A stretch of DNA of 64,000 nucleotides from Metabacillus dongyingensis (GCF_019933155.2 NZ_CP082944.1:4528001-4592000); one strand, 5' to 3'; shown: positions 8,814-18,660, counted from the first letter of the stretch. Notes: generated from the sequence alone by a model not told the origin. Made by a program: numbers and translations.

Positions 8814-11309
8814 GTGAAGAAAGGACTTATTGTATGCTTAAGTGTTCTTTTATGGATCATGCCGGGAGTTTTTGGAGGAGAAGGCGTAAAGGCAGAAACA
8901 GACAGCAAGCTGAGCCGCACTTACTTCAGTGAACCTGAACAGCTGTTTACCCCTCTCACTGACGCTATCAGTATTTTTAATGGAGCTGTCGGCAAAGAGG
9001 ATGGAAGACATGTGATGTACACTACAGTAAAAGGACTGCCTGCTCAGCTTAATGTCATCGACATCGAGAGCAAGAAGCTGTTAAGGGTCATCAGCCTTGA
9101 AAACTCAGAAAATTCCTGGGCGCATGAAGTGATGCCAAACGGAGATCTGTATATCGCAACGGAAGGAGGCGGGGCAAAGCTCTGGAAATATTCTCCCGCA
9201 ACGAAAACAGCAAGCGTAGTCGCTGTTTTTTCAGGTCAAAGCTTTCCTTTCTCAATTACGTCTGAAGATGGAAAAATTTATGTAGGAACATATCCAAGCG
9301 GCAAAGTGTATGAATACAATCCTGATACAAACAAAGTAACAGATCTTGGGAGAATGATCGGAGAATCATCTCAAGAGTATATCCGGTCACTGGCTGTTAT
9401 TCAGGATGATGTCTACTCAGGCACAGGACACGGCAAGATCATTCATTATAATAAAGCAACAGGCGAAAAAGAAGATATTGCCGAGTCTATCGGAGAATCA
9501 GGACACATTTACGACCTTGAAAAAGTGGATAGCCGGTATTTATTTGCTCGCTATGAACTCTCAAGCAACGGTTATATTTACGATACCCAGACGAAGAAAT
9601 GGCTTGATGTAGTCATTCCAAAAGTACGCGGGCTCCATGTTGAAGAAGAGTCTTTAGACGGGAAAATCTATTACATGACCACTGAAAACAAATTGAATAC
9701 GATTGACCTCACAACATTTGAAATTGAAGACACCGGAATCACATATGAAAGCGGTTTCCGAGGTGCGGACTGGGTAGAATTCAACTCCCCTGATCTGCCG
9801 GGAAAAAGTCTTGTTACCATTAACTTCAGCGGCTATGTGTCCATTTTAAACTTAGAAACAAAAAAGACGGTAAAAACGCCTGTTCTTGCTCAAGGAACTG
9901 CCAATGTCATCAATAAAATTGAAACCGGTCCGGAAGGCAGCCTCTATATGAGCGGCATCCAGACAGGCAAGGGCGCGATCTATGATCCGGAGACAAAAAC
10001 AAAAACAGCTTTTAATATGGGACAGGGCGACAGCATGGCGGCTTTTGGCAATAAGATGCTATTCGGCGTATACCCTGATGGTGATATTAGAGAATACGAT
10101 CCTGCACTCGAACCTTCAACTACAAACCCAAAGAAGCTGTTTACGCTTGGTGAAGGACAAAACCGCATCAGCCATATTACAGCAGGGGACGGCAAAGCTT
10201 ATATTGGAAGCATCCCATTTTACGGCGAGCTTGGCGGAGCACTGACGGTTTATGACCCTGAAGCTGAAGGCAGCATCAAACATAAAGTGTTTAGAAATGT
10301 GGTTCAGGATCAAAGCATCATCAGCCTGGATTATAAAGACGGTAAAGTCTACGGCTCAACCTCGATTAATGGAGGACTTGGGGCAGATCCAACGGCTGAG
10401 GAAGCAAAAATTTTCGTCTGGGATGCAAACGCCGAAGAAAAAGTGAAAGAAGTATCCCTTTCGATTGAGAGTCTTGAAAAGCCTCCGGCGATCGGCGAGC
10501 TTTCATTCGGTCCAGACGGACTGCTGTGGGGCGCTGCAGTCAATACCATTTTTGCCATGAATCCTGACACTCTCGAAGTTGTTAAAAGCAAGAAACTCTA
10601 TGATTCTCTGCCTCTATCAGCCTGGCATGATATTGAACTTGAATGGTCAAATGGACTTCTTTATGCAGACTTCAGCGGAAATTTGACAGCCATTGACCCT
10701 CAAACACTTGAAAGCAGACAGATTGAAAGCATCTATAATTTCAGCATCAGCCCCGCTGGTGATATCTATTATGCAGCCCGCTCAAACCGAACAATGCTAT
10801 ACAAAATAAAAGTAAATGACATTACAGGCATAGTGGATCTTCCTGTACAAAATCATCATTTTGAACAGCCCGTAAAAGAAGACGTCATCCCCGGCTGGAC
10901 TTCGATGTTCGGCACAGATGAGCAAGTCTCATACACCATTTCAGGCGAACAGCACTCCCAGGGAAGACAAAGCTTAAAGCTCACAGATTCAGCCAGAAAC
11001 AAATCCTCTGCCTTGATGAGTCAGCCAATTGAAGTCACTGGCGAAGACATCATTCGGGCATCTGCCAATCTATTTATCCAGGACGGAACAGCAAGTTTTA
11101 TGATCCGGTTCTATGATGCGTCTGGAAAAGAGGCCAACTCTCTGCCTGTTCACATTCAAACAGGCTATGGCAAATGGCAGAATATCGAACTTACCGCTAA
11201 AGCACCTTCGAATGCAAAAACCGCACGGCTTATTGCTTATACAACTTCGTATTCCATGAGCACTGCCTACTATGATGAAATCCGGGCTCAAAAACTTATC
11301 ATTGAATAA
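8814..11309 (+). CDS. Secreted beta-propeller protein with C-terminal jelly-roll module
   Basis: The product is 831 residues from the GTG, which has a strong AAGGAGG nine bases upstream. An upstream in-frame TTG at 8718 lies in the promoter. A signal peptide (KKGLIVCLSVLLWIMPG) ends near VKA-ET. The body is made of repeated beta-propeller blades of the type GKIYVGTYPSGKVYEYNP and GKVYGSTSINGGLG. From about residue 680 a separate domain (FEQPVKEDVIPGW to YYDEIRAQK) looks like a carbohydrate-binding CBM4/9-type jelly roll. The protein probably binds an extracellular polymer, and no catalytic residues are recognisable. It is monocistronic with its own promoter and terminator. Confidence 0.75.
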   Translation: MKKGLIVCLSVLLWIMPGVFGGEGVKAETDSKLSRTYFSEPEQLFTPLTDAISIFNGAVGKEDGRHVMYTTVKGLPAQLNVIDIESKKLLRVISLENSENSWAHEVMPNGDLYIATEGGGAKLWKYSPATKTASVVAVFSGQSFPFSITSEDGKIYVGTYPSGKVYEYNPDTNKVTDLGRMIGESSQEYIRSLAVIQDDVYSGTGHGKIIHYNKATGEKEDIAESIGESGHIYDLEKVDSRYLFARYELSSNGYIYDTQTKKWLDVVIPKVRGLHVEEESLDGKIYYMTTENKLNTIDLTTFEIEDTGITYESGFRGADWVEFNSPDLPGKSLVTINFSGYVSILNLETKKTVKTPVLAQGTANVINKIETGPEGSLYMSGIQTGKGAIYDPETKTKTAFNMGQGDSMAAFGNKMLFGVYPDGDIREYDPALEPSTTNPKKLFTLGEGQNRISHITAGDGKAYIGSIPFYGELGGALTVYDPEAEGSIKHKVFRNVVQDQSIISLDYKDGKVYGSTSINGGLGADPTAEEAKIFVWDANAEEKVKEVSLSIESLEKPPAIGELSFGPDGLLWGAAVNTIFAMNPDTLEVVKSKKLYDSLPLSAWHDIELEWSNGLLYADFSGNLTAIDPQTLESRQIESIYNFSISPAGDIYYAARSNRTMLYKIKVNDITGIVDLPVQNHHFEQPVKEDVIPGWTSMFGTDEQVSYTISGEQHSQGRQSLKLTDSARNKSSALMSQPIEVTGEDIIRASANLFIQDGTASFMIRFYDASGKEANSLPVHIQTGYGKWQNIELTAKAPSNAKTARLIAYTTSYSMSTAYYDEIRAQKLIIE

Positions 11310-11318
11310 GCCGCTTGG

Positions 11319-11343
11319 CCGCCATTCTATATGGCGGTTTTTT
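11319..11343 (+). terminator. Rho-independent terminator
   Basis: CCGCCAT and ATGGCGG pair around a 5-base loop, followed by six T. Confidence 0.85.
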
Positions 11344-11433
11344 CAAATGTGCTTGTTCTTCAAAATTCTTGAAGGAATTTCATTCGCCGGACCGAATTTA
11401 TTAAATTATCCAACTATTTTATACACTATTTAT

Positions 11434-11448
11434 TTATAATAATTATAA
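11434..11448. promoter_or_regulatory. PerR box of katA
   Basis: TTATAATAATTATAA is a perfect 7-1-7 Per box. A candidate promoter (TTGATT at 11456, TATCAT at 11479, 17-bp spacer) lies immediately downstream. PerR repression of katA relieved by peroxide is the known arrangement in Bacillus. Confidence 0.9.
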
Positions 11449-11527
11449 AATAGTATTGATTTTTTACTGATAGATGTTATCATTGTTTATGGGTTAAATA
11501 ATATGAAACTATGAGGTGATTCGATTT

Positions 11528-12985
11528 ATGATTAATGATAAAAAAAATCTAACTACCAGTTGGGGTGCTCCTGTTGGAGACAACCAGAATTCAATAACAG
11601 CCGGTTCCCGCGGTCCAACATTAATTCAGGATGTACACCTTTTAGAGAAACTGGCTCATTTTAACAGAGAACGTGTGCCTGAGCGCGTTGTTCATGCAAA
11701 AGGTGCAGGAGCACACGGATATTTTGAAGTAACAAATGATTTAACAAAATATACTAAAGCTGACTTTTTATCAGAAGTAGGAAAACGTACACCGATGTTC
11801 GTTCGTTTCTCAACAGTAGCTGGAGAAAACGGCTCTTCTGATACAGTGCGCGACCCCCGCGGTTTTGCATTGAAGTTCTATACAGAAGAAGGAAACTATG
11901 ACTTGGTCGGAAACAACACGCCTGTGTTCTTCATTCGCGATGCTATTAAATTCCCTGATTTCATTCACACTCAAAAGCGTCATCCGCAAACGCATTTGAA
12001 AAACCCAGATGCGGTTTGGGATTTCTGGTCTCTTTCACCAGAATCTCTTCATCAGGTAACGATTTTGATGTCTGACCGCGGAATTCCTGCAACATTCCGT
12101 CATATGCACGGATTCGGAAGTCATACATTCAAATGGACAAACGCTGAAGGCGATGGCGTATGGATCAAATATCACTTCAAAACAGAACAGGGCATTCAAA
12201 ACCTCGCTCCGGAACTTGCAGCTAAAATTGCTGGAGAAAACCCGGACTACCATACTGAAGACCTATTTAATGCAATTGAGAAAGGCGATTTCCCAGCATG
12301 GAAAATGTATGTACAAATCATGCCTTTAGAAGATGCAGACACCTATCGCTTCGATCCATTTGATGTTACAAAAGTATGGTCTCAAAAAGATTATCCGTTA
12401 ATTGAGGTTGGCCGCATGGTACTCGACCGCAACCCGGAAAACTATTTTGCGGAAGTTGAGCAGGCAACATTCTCACCTGGAACACTCGTGCCTGGAATCG
12501 ACGTATCTCCAGACAAAATGCTTCAAGGCCGTTTATTTGCCTACCATGATGCAGCCCGTTACCGTGTAGGTGCGAACCATCAGGCATTGCCGATTAACCG
12601 TCCTAAAAATGAAGTCAACAATCACCAGCGTGACGGTCAAATGCGCTTTGACAACAACGGCGGCGGCTCTGTCTACTACGAGCCAAACAGCTACGGCGGA
12701 CCAGCAGAATCAGCTGAAAACAAGCAGGCTGCTTTCCCGGTTCAAGGAATTGCAGACAGCGTCTCTTACGATCATAACGATCACTACACTCAGCCTGGAG
12801 ATCTCTATCGTCTCCAAAGTGAAGAAGAGCGCGCACGTCTTGTTAAAAACTACGTTGACTCAATGGCTCCTGTCACAAAAGAAGAAATCAAACTGCGCCA
12901 AATTGCGCATCTGTATAAAGCTGATCCGGAATTCGGGAAGCGTGTAGCACAGGGACTTGGACTTCAGGTTCCGCAGCAGGTTTAA
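11528..12985 (+). CDS. katA: Vegetative monofunctional catalase
   Basis: This 485-residue heme enzyme turns hydrogen peroxide into water and oxygen. The distal His56 is in [14 protein letters not shown], and the proximal heme Tyr is in [14 protein letters not shown]. Length matches B. subtilis KatA (483). The ATG at 11528 is chosen because the in-frame GTG at 11516 lies inside the GAGGTGA ribosome binding site. A perfect PerR box lies 80 bp upstream. It is monocistronic with a terminator at 13038. Confidence 0.97.
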   Translation: MINDKKNLTTSWGAPVGDNQNSITAGSRGPTLIQDVHLLEKLAHFNRERVPERVVHAKGAGAHGYFEVTNDLTKYTKADFLSEVGKRTPMFVRFSTVAGENGSSDTVRDPRGFALKFYTEEGNYDLVGNNTPVFFIRDAIKFPDFIHTQKRHPQTHLKNPDAVWDFWSLSPESLHQVTILMSDRGIPATFRHMHGFGSHTFKWTNAEGDGVWIKYHFKTEQGIQNLAPELAAKIAGENPDYHTEDLFNAIEKGDFPAWKMYVQIMPLEDADTYRFDPFDVTKVWSQKDYPLIEVGRMVLDRNPENYFAEVEQATFSPGTLVPGIDVSPDKMLQGRLFAYHDAARYRVGANHQALPINRPKNEVNNHQRDGQMRFDNNGGGSVYYEPNSYGGPAESAENKQAAFPVQGIADSVSYDHNDHYTQPGDLYRLQSEEERARLVKNYVDSMAPVTKEEIKLRQIAHLYKADPEFGKRVAQGLGLQVPQQV

Positions 12986-13029
12986 GTAAATTGAAGGTAT
13001 AGCTTTACAATTCGTTCTCAATTTTATTC

Positions 13030-14027
13030 TCATTTTTGCATCCGCTTTGTTGGCGGGTGCTTTTTTTGTAGGGAGGAAAGATTGTAACTGCGGGATTTGT
13101 TGTTTCCTGTGAAGGGGAGGTTAAGGGATTTCAGCAGGTTTTTCGATATTTCACTTGATGTAATGTTGAGGAAGCCCCGAGCTTCTCGATTAGTTATAAT
13201 TGGGCTTATTAGTAAAGAATAATCCAATAATGATTCTATGTGAGCTTCATTTGAATGATGATGACATGTTTTGCAGACCCATTTACCCCGCTCTCTATTC
13301 ATTGTTAACCTGCATCCTGTGCATAGCACACCTTTAATAAGTTCATTTTTCGAAATGGAAAATTGATTTAGTATATCTATTGTTTGAGGAGTATGACATT
13401 TAACTATTTTTTTAGTTAGTTTTGCTAATGTTTTTTCATCCATAGCTGTTTGGGGATGTATTTTAAGAAACTTATTTATGTGAGCTGGAAGCTTTGAACT
13501 TAAAATAACTTTTTCATAGACTTGTCTGTTATTAGGGGAAGTAGTTAGAATTGCATTTGATGAACTAATTACCACAAGAGTTTCAATTGGAATATGGTTG
13601 AATTTTTGGATACGAAGCCATCTTAATAGCTGATACTGTTGACGCTCTACTTGCGAAATAGGATCTGGAAAAGGTTCTTCTTTTTCGTTTAATGTGCGGA
13701 TTAATTGATTAAAGTCTGAGTCAAAATATACGAGCCTGCAATATTCTTTACTTCCAGTATTAAAATAAAGCAATTCGATAGAATTATAGTATCCATCTGA
13801 AAATAGTGTGAACCATCAAATAGTCTTACATCGTGTAAGATGGAGTAGTCTTTTTCAGGTAAAAAGCTCAATGGATAATCAATTCGCTGTTCTCCTTTAT
13901 AGCCTGCAAGTCTTTTTCCTAAATCCTCCTCAATTTTACTTCTTTTATGATGTGTATTAGACAATCTTCTTAATAAAGCTTCTAATTTATGAATATGTAC
14001 AGGGATAGATCGCTCTTTTACTATCAT
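13030..14027 (-). pseudogene. Frameshifted NERD-domain (nuclease-related) gene
   Basis: Two overlapping frames together encode one NERD protein. The first (14027 down to about 13735) gives GYKGEQRIDYPLSFLPE and the core ILILEVKNIAG. The second continues with YFDSDFNQLIRTLNEKEE and ends with a CxxC/CxxC zinc ribbon (CTGC...CKTC). A one-base loss around 13731-13736 explains the break. An intact paralogue with the same layout is at 36759. It could be a true pseudogene or a sequencing error. The start has GGAGG. A six-copy 21-bp repeat lies directly upstream at 14089-14205. Confidence 0.8.
13038..13067 (+). terminator. Terminator of katA
   Basis: GCATCCGC and GCGGGTGC pair around TTTGTTG, followed by seven T. 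It overlaps the 3' end of the convergent NERD gene. Confidence 0.85.
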
Positions 14028-14088
14028 TTACTGCCTCCTCATTTAATATTATCGAGTTCATCTTGAGTTTACACTAAGACAAAAAATA

Positions 14089-14205
14089 TTTATCAGTCTA
14101 TTTTTAAAATATATCAGTCAAATTCAGTGTTTTATCAGTGTAAAACAAAAATTTATCAGTGTATTTTGCTATTTTATCAGTCTAAAATATAAATTTATCA
14201 GTTTA
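14089..14205. repeat. Six-copy 21-bp phased repeat
   Basis: The core TATCAG recurs at 14091, 14112, 14133, 14154, 14175 and 14196, exactly every 21 bp. The fuller unit TTTATCAGTSTA is kept in most copies and the spacers differ. It lies between the start of the broken NERD gene and the terminator of the ABC operon. Confidence 0.85.
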
Positions 14206-14206
14206 A

Positions 14207-14234
14207 CAAAAAAACAGCCGCTCCCCAGCGGCTG
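14207..14234 (-). terminator. Terminator of the ABC/SGNH operon
   Basis: On the minus strand CAGCCGCT and AGCGGCTG pair around GGGG, followed by seven T. Confidence 0.85.
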
Positions 14235-14239
14235 CCAAC

Positions 14240-15229
14240 TCAATAAATATCCCTGCGCGAAAACACGATAAACGAAACAATCAGTCCGGCTGCTGCCCAG
14301 ATGCTGAGAACACTCATGGAAAATCCCAGTGTCATCCCGTTTATAGGAGGCGCCATGCCGGCTACGTAATCGGTCAGTCTTAGGTTGACCATGAAAAAGT
14401 ACTTGGCTGATTCCCAGGAGGAAACCATATTTGCAAGTATCGCTCCTGCAATCAATGCGGCGAGCATCACTCCCATAACAGAGGCGGTGCTTTTCATAAG
14501 CACGGAGAGAGTAAAGGTCAGGGTTCCGACGACAAGCGCCACGAACCACACAAGTCCGAGCTCCATCAAAATGTACTGCCACTGTTCAACCAGCCGGACC
14601 TGATCGGTGTTTAAGTCCTCTCCCTGGACTGTAAACCCAGTTAGGATCGGCATATTCCAGCCGCCATATCCAAAGACGATTCCTGATATGAGATAGGACA
14701 GTAATCCAAGGGATAATACGATAAAAGAAACCGACAAAATTAATGTCATGTACTTGCTTAATAAAATCTTCCACCTTTTTACCGGCCTGGTTAACAGCAG
14801 CTTGATTGTTCCCCCTGTTGCCTCAGAGGAGACGAGATCGGCTGCGATGACCATGATCATCAGCGGCAGCAGGAGGTCAATCGAATTCTCCGCAAACATT
14901 CTCATAAAGGTTGGTGCTCCGGGAGCACTTGGATTAATGTCGTTATCCAGGTAATATTGCTGCTGCTCCATCCGGATTTGCAGATACTTCTTCCATTCAG
15001 CTGATATGCCGCTAGAGCTTAACCTGTTCTGCGCATTGATAATTTCCTGCTGCAATTGAGAACGCCAGTCGGTTGTTCCCAATTCTTCTTCTAGGGTTTT
15101 AGCTTCTTTCATTTGGGCATATGTGAAAAGTCCGACTAGTACAGCTAATATTCCGGCAATGATAAAAAGCCGCTTCTTCCGGATAATTTTGATCATTTCA
15201 TTATAGACGAGGTTAATCAATGGTTTCAC
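14240..15229 (-). CDS. ABC-2 type transporter permease
   Basis: This 329-residue membrane protein has one N-terminal helix (residues 22-40), a long extracytoplasmic loop and five further helices, the usual ABC-2 layout. The motif SSEATGGTIKLLLTRPVKRW is the conserved cytoplasmic signature of this permease class. It overlaps the ATPase gene by 17 bp and is last in a three-gene operon. The substrate is unknown. Bacillus YhcI/YdbK-type exporters are the nearest look-alikes. Confidence 0.88.
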   Translation of the reverse strand: MKPLINLVYNEMIKIIRKKRLFIIAGILAVLVGLFTYAQMKEAKTLEEELGTTDWRSQLQQEIINAQNRLSSSGISAEWKKYLQIRMEQQQYYLDNDINPSAPGAPTFMRMFAENSIDLLLPLMIMVIAADLVSSEATGGTIKLLLTRPVKRWKILLSKYMTLILSVSFIVLSLGLLSYLISGIVFGYGGWNMPILTGFTVQGEDLNTDQVRLVEQWQYILMELGLVWFVALVVGTLTFTLSVLMKSTASVMGVMLAALIAGAILANMVSSWESAKYFFMVNLRLTDYVAGMAPPINGMTLGFSMSVLSIWAAAGLIVSFIVFSRRDIY

Positions 15230-16130
15230 CTTCAGTCAGCTCGATAAATAAATCTTCAAGTGTGGGCAGTTTTGTCTGGATCTCCCGCACTTTTACACCT
15301 GCTCCAACTAATTTCTCATTCCAATCAGGAATGCTTTCTTCCTCATTATAGGTAACGATTCTGTCATTATAATCGGTAAGCAAGGTTGTTTCTGCCGCTA
15401 AGATGGCCTTTCCTTTTTCAAAAGGATCAAGTCTCCAGATGACTCGCTCTTTTTCAGCAAGAAGATGCTCTACGGTGTCGATCTTAAGAATGGCACCTTT
15501 TGAAATAATCGCAACCCGGTCACACATTAATTGAATCTCACTGAGCAGATGGGAGGAAACAAGGACACTCAAGCCTTCTTTTTCCGCTAAAAAGCGAATG
15601 AATTCCCGCATTTCTCTAATGCCGACTGGATCAAGTCCGTTTGTGGGCTCATCCAAAATCAGCACGTTCGGCTTGCCTAATAATGCTTGTGCAATCCCCA
15701 GGCGCTGCCTCATTCCAAGGGAATAGGTGCTTACCCTGTCGCCAATTCGATTTTGCAGACCGACAAGCTCTACTACTTCATCAATCCGCTCCATTGGAAG
15801 GCCGGGAACCATTCTCCAGAAATAGTGAAGGTTCTCAAGTCCCGTCAAATAAGGATACAGCTCTGGATTTTCAACAATACAGCCGATATTTTTGATCGCA
15901 TTTGAAAAATCGGATTTAAGATCGTGGCCGCAGATGGTAATCCTGCCGGATGTCGCTTTAATCAATCCGACGAGCATGCGGATCGTTGTTGTTTTGCCTG
16001 CGCCATTCGGGCCCAGAAATCCAAATACTTCTCCCCTATGAAGCTGAAAAGAGATGTCTTTGATGATTTCTTTTTTGCCTATTTTCTTCCGGAGATTTTC
16101 AACAACCAATGTTTCATTTGAATTAGTCAT
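15213..16130 (-). CDS. ABC transporter ATP-binding protein
   Basis: This 305-residue ATPase has Walker A GPNGAGKTT near residue 39, a signature YSLGMRQRLGIAQALL near 140, Walker B LILDEPTNGLDP and the switch His in SSHLLSE. A C-terminal extension of about 80 residues is typical of exporters of the YhcH/BcrA group. It overlaps both the permease gene and the SGNH hydrolase gene, indicating one transcript. Confidence 0.92.
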   Translation of the reverse strand: MTNSNETLVVENLRKKIGKKEIIKDISFQLHRGEVFGFLGPNGAGKTTTIRMLVGLIKATSGRITICGHDLKSDFSNAIKNIGCIVENPELYPYLTGLENLHYFWRMVPGLPMERIDEVVELVGLQNRIGDRVSTYSLGMRQRLGIAQALLGKPNVLILDEPTNGLDPVGIREMREFIRFLAEKEGLSVLVSSHLLSEIQLMCDRVAIISKGAILKIDTVEHLLAEKERVIWRLDPFEKGKAILAAETTLLTDYNDRIVTYNEEESIPDWNEKLVGAGVKVREIQTKLPTLEDLFIELTEGETID

Positions 16131-16929
16131 CCTGATTATCCTCCCCGCTGAATACGATCAAAGATGACAGCCGTTCTCCTATCAGCTTGTAGCCTTCCGA
16201 ATTGGGATGAAACTTGTCACTGTACAAATAATCGTTTACATTCTGCTCAAATAAATCAAATGTCGGGACCATGACAACTTTTGGATATTTCGCTGCAATT
16301 TCGGCAGAATCAAAATTCCATTGCCTTACAATGGCAGAAGTTTTTTTTGCATCCTCCAAATCATTAAAGGGATTGTAGAGACCTACGTAATAAACGGATG
16401 CTTCCGGATTAACCTTGCGTATTTCCTTAATGACTTTATCTAAGTTCTCTAAAAAAACAGCTTTAACTTGATCATTTTCCTCAGAAGATAAATGTTCAAG
16501 TGCTTGTCCGCCTTGAAAAAGGTCATTTCCCCCGATGGTCATGATAATTGCATCTGCCGTTCTGACCTGTCTTCTGATCTCAGGTTTTTGAAGCTGCTTG
16601 ACTGCCTGATCCGAGACTTGGCCTTTGATCGCTAAGTTAGAAAGCTTAATCTCCCGCTCTGTTTTTTCTTTAAGATCATCTACTAAATAGCCAATATACC
16701 CTTTGCCTGACTGATCACCTGTTCCTCGTGTCAATGAATCGCCAAGCGCTACAATTTGATAGTCATCATCCATGCCGCTCACTTCAGCTTCAGCAGATGA
16801 ATCCTGGTTCACTTGAGAATCCGGTTTGCTGAAAAAATAATCATTTATCGTCCAGCATAAGCCGAAAATCCATAATACTGTCGCGAGCACGGATAAGATA
16901 GCAATAAACTTCGCTGTGTTTATCTTCAA
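16123..16929 (-). CDS. Membrane-anchored SGNH/GDSL hydrolase
   Basis: This 268-residue protein has an N-terminal membrane anchor (residues 7-28) and a periplasm-side SGNH esterase domain. Catalytic blocks are VALGDSLTRGTGD (Ser), TIGGNDLFQG (Asn) and DKFHPNSEGY (Asp and His). The start is TTG with AAAGGTGATC upstream. It is first in an operon with an ABC exporter, overlapping the ATPase by 8 bp. A role in trimming an envelope lipid or acylated compound handled by the exporter is inference. Confidence 0.88.
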   Translation of the reverse strand: MKINTAKFIAILSVLATVLWIFGLCWTINDYFFSKPDSQVNQDSSAEAEVSGMDDDYQIVALGDSLTRGTGDQSGKGYIGYLVDDLKEKTEREIKLSNLAIKGQVSDQAVKQLQKPEIRRQVRTADAIIMTIGGNDLFQGGQALEHLSSEENDQVKAVFLENLDKVIKEIRKVNPEASVYYVGLYNPFNDLEDAKKTSAIVRQWNFDSAEIAAKYPKVVMVPTFDLFEQNVNDYLYSDKFHPNSEGYKLIGERLSSLIVFSGEDNQDD

Positions 16930-17268
16930 ACGATCACCTTTTCTTCCTAATTAAAAACTTGTTACCCAACAATTTACATGATTTCAAAACATATAAGCAA
17001 CTAAGAACGCTTCCATTTTCAGATAATCTGCAGGCTTGTTCAAGTAATTGCCATATTGATTTTTGTTTGTGCATAAAGAATTTTGCAGCTGATGCCCTGA
17101 TTAATCAATCGGTACTCTCCCCGTTATTTATAAAGGAGTCAGCGTCGATAAAGGGAAATGAATATAAACCCTTACTTGCCCTACAGGCTTGTGCTGAAGG
17201 AACTCTGAGTTGAGCGTGAAAAGGTTCTCTTTATGTCATCAAACATCCAGCTTTTTCGTTCGGCAAAG
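16930..17268. other. Intergenic stretch without recognisable gene
   Basis: This 339-bp AT-rich region lies between the terminator of the yvbH-like gene and the start of the SGNH operon. It must hold the SGNH operon promoter, but no convincing pair of -35 and -10 boxes was identified. No repeat, RNA gene or coding remnant was seen. Confidence 0.4.
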
Positions 17269-17299
17269 CAAAAAAAGCCTGCCCGAATCCGAGCAGACT
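17269..17299 (-). terminator. Terminator of the YvbH-like gene
   Basis: On the minus strand AGTCTGCTCG and CGGGCAGGCT pair with two G-U pairs around four bases, followed by seven T. Confidence 0.8.
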
Positions 17300-17307
17300 T
17301 TATGGTC

Positions 17308-17922
17308 TCAATTATTTATATATTTCTCAAAAACTTCTCCGAAATCTTTAATATGATATTGCTCGCGTACAGAGGTCATCCATGTAAAGCCAAAGTCGGT
17401 TAAATCTCTGTAAGTATCGGAGAGCTTGTTATGATCCGTTCTTGAATTTTGAAGGATGTTTACAGCTTTATCAAGACTGCTTGATGCCATATCTATGTAT
17501 ATAGCATTTTCATGTGATATTTCAGCTATGCGAAGAAGAGATTTATATAAATCCTTCAGCTGTTCAATCTGATCCTTCCTTACATCAATATCAAACCTCT
17601 GGCTGCCGAGGCTGAATTTAATTTCTACATCCATATCGATTTTTCCTGCTGTTTCAAGCAGAACATCTGAAAATTTATACTGGGCGTAGGGATAGCGTTT
17701 TAATGTTCTTTTAGAAGAAACGGCATTTGCCCCGTCTACATGAATAAAAGAAAGATTTGTAAAGCAGTATTCATCTGCCTTTGTCTTAATTAAAAAATAG
17801 ATTTTCTCATTATCCTCATGCATCACATAATCATCTGCATCTGTTTTGTCATAATCAGCCGGACTGATAATTGTCCCAATATCGGATAACCCTAATGCCT
17901 CTGAAGCTAGTTTTTTAAACAT
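17308..17922 (-). CDS. yvbH: YvbH-like PH-domain protein
   Basis: This 204-residue soluble protein has an N-terminal bacterial pleckstrin-homology domain (KIYFLIKTKADEYCFTN to FDIDVRKDQIEQLKDLY). A helical C-terminal oligomerisation region of the YvbH type follows. Length and layout agree with B. subtilis YvbH, which lies in the same chromosomal neighbourhood near eno. The function is not established. GGAAGG precedes the ATG, and the gene is monocistronic. Confidence 0.75.
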   Translation of the reverse strand: MFKKLASEALGLSDIGTIISPADYDKTDADDYVMHEDNEKIYFLIKTKADEYCFTNLSFIHVDGANAVSSKRTLKRYPYAQYKFSDVLLETAGKIDMDVEIKFSLGSQRFDIDVRKDQIEQLKDLYKSLLRIAEISHENAIYIDMASSSLDKAVNILQNSRTDHNKLSDTYRDLTDFGFTWMTSVREQYHIKDFGEVFEKYINN

Positions 17923-18126
17923 GGCTTTTCATCCTTCCTTGTTTAGCATCTCCCTAATTTTAACAAGAGACTGTAAAATTGAAAACTGTTAATTATGCTT
18001 ACAACTATTTGAACTGTATTTTCTGAAATAAAGAAAGACAATAAAATAGACGTACACGTATTTCCAGCTCTGCATATCCTATTGAATGAACCTTTCAGGG
18101 AGAACTTTAGAGTAGGCGGTCAAGCT

Positions 18127-18660
18127 ATGAGCAATAAAGAAAAAGCGGTATTCGGAGCATGGATCCAGGCTATTGGAACAGTTACTGCAGCCGTTGGAAG
18201 TACACCCTCAAAAGTACTCACAGACCAGCAGCTTGAAAATTTAAATTTATGGGGAAATATCCTGCAGGGTACTGGTAACGCTATACTCGCCGATACAGAA
18301 GATACATTTACCTTAAATAAAATCGGCAATATGATTCAGGCAATCGGAAATACTACTGTAGTCACAGGAATCATCATTGATTTCAGCGAACGCACTCAAA
18401 CACTCCTTGATGTTCAGGGTAATCTCCTTCAGGCAACAGGCGGCGGAGCGGCTCTTGCAGATGCATTTGGGGAGGAAAGATCGATTGAACAGTTATATTC
18501 GATCTACGGCAATCTTCTGCAAGTCATAGGGAATTCCATGCAGGCCATTGCTGGAGGCATGGAGCTGCGGAATGAAGATCCGGGAAACATCAACGTAGCC
18601 GGAAGCTGGATTCAGGCAATCGGTTCGATAATTTCAGCCATCGGAGAGACAAAATACTAA
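18127..18660 (+). CDS. DUF6944-type glycine-rich repetitive protein
   Basis: This 177-residue protein contains degenerate repeats of about 40 residues built on GNxLQAxGN, for example LWGNILQGTGN, QGNLLQATGG, YGNLLQVIGN and GSWIQAIGS. Such repeats occur in the DUF6944 family of Bacillus and have no assigned function. The ATG at 18127 is chosen because AGGCGG lies eight bases upstream. An in-frame TTG at 18082 has no ribosome binding site. The protein has no signal peptide and few charged residues. Its relation to neighbours is unclear. Confidence 0.65.
   Translation: MSNKEKAVFGAWIQAIGTVTAAVGSTPSKVLTDQQLENLNLWGNILQGTGNAILADTEDTFTLNKIGNMIQAIGNTTVVTGIIIDFSERTQTLLDVQGNLLQATGGGAALADAFGEERSIEQLYSIYGNLLQVIGNSMQAIAGGMELRNEDPGNINVAGSWIQAIGSIISAIGETKY

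Noticed and set aside
9980..10591. Several short frames inside the propeller gene
   Set aside because: They are shadows of the long secreted-protein gene and have no ribosome binding sites.
12570..12947. 125-codon frame inside katA
   Set aside because: It overlaps the conserved catalase sequence in another frame and has a Thr/Ser-rich shadow composition.
14169..14582. 137-codon minus-strand frame
   Set aside because: It is a shadow of the ABC permease 3' end and runs through the operon terminator.
16930..17268. RNA gene or riboswitch upstream of the SGNH/ABC operon
   Set aside because: No conserved riboswitch core or stable multi-stem fold was recognised by eye.
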